A stretch of 6,027 bases of DNA from Spartobacteria bacterium (GTDB lineage: Bacteria; Verrucomicrobiota; Verrucomicrobiia; Chthoniobacterales; UBA10450): contig JAJPJU010000099.1 of NCBI GenBank assembly GCA_021324035.1, positions 1 to 6,027 of the forward strand. The letters are read 5' to 3'. Below the pieces are notes generated by a model. That model was not told the DNA's origin. It was given only the letters and a program-made list of their open reading frames with translations, and made no database searches. The first letter of the stretch is position 1; each line of letters begins with the position of its first letter. Position numbers and translations under genes: made by a program. Positions 4,562-6,027 of this stretch are shown here, piece by piece.

Positions 4562-6027
4562 AACGATTCATCCCTTTAATTGTTCTGATTGTCATGGCCG
4601 GATGGATCGCCGGAAACTGGATGCCACCGAAAGCCAAGCCCAACGACTTCGATCTCGCAAAGTTCGGCAAAATTCCGGTGCTGGTCGGCGGCCGGGTCAA
4701 GCCACTCGATACTGTTGGCCGAAATTCCTTGTTAATCATCCACGGCAAACAGGAGCTGCGACTCGACAATGGCAACACCCTCAGTGCGGTCCAATGGCTG
4801 GCCGATGTGCTGTTCAACGCGCCAGTCGCGGACCAGTATCCCGTTTTCGTCGTTCAAAACGACGAAGTGCTCGGTTTGTTCGGCTGGGAACAGAGTCAGC
4901 GGAAATATTTTAGTTTTGTCGAGTTCGCGCCGTTCCTGAAACAAATCGAAGAACAAGGCGACCAGGCCGACAAACTCGAAGCGGTGCAGCGATCGGCATT
5001 TCAAAGCGCGATTTTGAATTTGCGGAACGGCCTCGTGCTTTATCAGCGACTGAAAAACAGTGTCCAGCTCGAAGGCACGCAAAATTTCGCCGCCGAATTA
5101 AAGAATTACGTCGCAAATGTCCCGGGCGCTGCGAAAGCCGCCGTTAAAGCGCAAAGCGGAGAAAAAGATTTCGATCGAACAAAGCTCAACGACCTCGCGG
5201 AGTTGATCCAAAAGTACGAAAAGGTCTCGGAAATGGCCTACATCCTCGCGGTTCCGCCGCCAGTTCAGACCGGCACCTGGCATTCGATCGGGGACAGTTT
5301 GTTGCACTCGGTTGCTACTGCCCAAGCCGATCCGGCAGTCGTTGAATACGCGCAGATTGGTGACGCCTATCGCGCGGGCGATCACGCTGCCTTCAATCAA
5401 AATGTCGACGTTCTGATAAATTCGTTCTCGAAAGAGCAACCGAACGCGGCGAAGCGAGCCTCATTCGAATTCCTATTCAACCGTTTGCAGCCATTCACCC
5501 AAAGCATGGCGCTTTATGTTCTCGCGTTTTTGCTGGCCTGCGCTTCCTGGTTGGGATGGAGCCGAACCCTCAACTGCAGCGCGTTCTATCTTTTGCTTCT
5601 CGCACTGGCGATCCACAGCTTCGGTTTGTTTTCGAGGATGTATTTGCAGGAGCGTCCGCCGGTCACGAATCTTTATTCGTCGGCAATTTTTATCGGCTGG
5701 GGCGCGGTCATTGTCTCACTGATTCTCGAGCGAATTTTCCGGGATGGAATAGGCGCAGCCTGTGCCGGCGCGATTGGCTTTGTCACGTTGATCATTGCCC
5801 ACCATCTGGCCGGCAGCGGCGACACCCTGGAAATGTTGCAGGCCGTTCTCGACACCAACATTTGGCTGGCCACTCACGTGGTTGCGATTACGACCGGCTA
5901 CTCGGCAATGTTTCTGGCCGGGATGCTGGCAATCATTTACATCGTCCGCGGCGTTTTCACCCGTTCGTTGAGCAAGCAAACCGCCGATTCGCTTGCCCGA
6001 ATGACTTATGGCGTTGTTTGTTTTGCG
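4558..6027 (+). CDS. ccsA: Extended cytochrome c biogenesis protein CcsA, partial (3' end missing)
   Basis: CcsA is the haem-handling partner of ResB in System II. The frame is open from 4558 to the window edge (490 codons, no stop). Helix 1 is at about 4-22. A long soluble, probably periplasmic region (about 25-312) begins with a Gly-Gly-Arg-Val-Lys-Pro-Leu-Asp-Thr block (44-52), which I associate with the extended CcsA proteins of Bacteroidota and Planctomycetota-like groups. The membrane core then starts: helices at about 317-335, 340-358, 372-391, 399-416 and 439-464. Glu-Arg-Pro-Pro-Val-Thr-Asn-Leu-Tyr-Ser-Ser (365-375) is the typical CcsA loop and helix start. His440, at the head of a helix, is a candidate periplasmic haem-ligand histidine, and His353 lies in a core helix. 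The Trp-rich WWD haem-binding segment should follow beyond the window and cannot be checked. Bacillus CcsA lacks the roughly 290-residue extension. Confidence 0.9.
   Translation, partial: MKRFIPLIVLIVMAGWIAGNWMPPKAKPNDFDLAKFGKIPVLVGGRVKPLDTVGRNSLLIIHGKQELRLDNGNTLSAVQWLADVLFNAPVADQYPVFVVQNDEVLGLFGWEQSQRKYFSFVEFAPFLKQIEEQGDQADKLEAVQRSAFQSAILNLRNGLVLYQRLKNSVQLEGTQNFAAELKNYVANVPGAAKAAVKAQSGEKDFDRTKLNDLAELIQKYEKVSEMAYILAVPPPVQTGTWHSIGDSLLHSVATAQADPAVVEYAQIGDAYRAGDHAAFNQNVDVLINSFSKEQPNAAKRASFEFLFNRLQPFTQSMALYVLAFLLACASWLGWSRTLNCSAFYLLLLALAIHSFGLFSRMYLQERPPVTNLYSSAIFIGWGAVIVSLILERIFRDGIGAACAGAIGFVTLIIAHHLAGSGDTLEMLQAVLDTNIWLATHVVAITTGYSAMFLAGMLAIIYIVRGVFTRSLSKQTADSLARMTYGVVCFA

Noticed and set aside
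4530..4913. Plus-strand open frame of 127 codons overlapping the resB end and ccsA start
   Set aside because: The product is Arg-rich and low in hydrophobic order, as expected of an out-of-frame reading of ccsA. The ccsA frame has the strong ribosome site, family motifs and continues to the window edge.

Overview
The window is one uninterrupted, rightward gene cluster for c-type cytochromes and their maturation. It is a moderately GC-rich bacterial sequence with almost no intergenic DNA. The composition, the tandem Met-rich monohaem cytochromes, and a split System II haem lyase (ResB plus a CcsA with a large N-terminal extension) suggest a Gram-negative environmental bacterium. A Verrucomicrobiota, Planctomycetota or Acidobacteriota type lineage is plausible. 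This is a low-confidence inference, because no rRNA or phylogenetic marker is present.

Layout: positions 1-811 hold a tandem array of three paralogous small monohaem cytochromes c. The first is cut by the window edge; the other two encode 101 and 109 residues. After a gap of 9 bases comes a 496-residue membrane cytochrome (821-2311) with three predicted N-terminal membrane helices and seven haem attachment motifs, the first of which is the unusual CX3CH form. Next is a predicted lipoprotein of 358 residues (2322-3398) built from two copies of a domain I cannot name. ResB follows (3404-4561), then the start of an extended CcsA (4558 to the window end), which overlaps resB by four bases. CcsA is open at the right edge and lacks its catalytic tryptophan-rich segment within the window.

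Working model (inference): the heptahaem protein takes electrons from the membrane quinone pool, in the manner of NapC/NirT/NrfH-type or ImcH-like quinol dehydrogenases. It would pass them to the small periplasmic cytochromes or a partner outside the window. ResB and CcsA would export haem and attach it to these cytochromes. The two-domain lipoprotein sits between electron carrier and assembly machinery and is the least explained element. No promoter, terminator, RNA gene, mobile element or CRISPR array was recognised; transcription probably starts upstream of the window.
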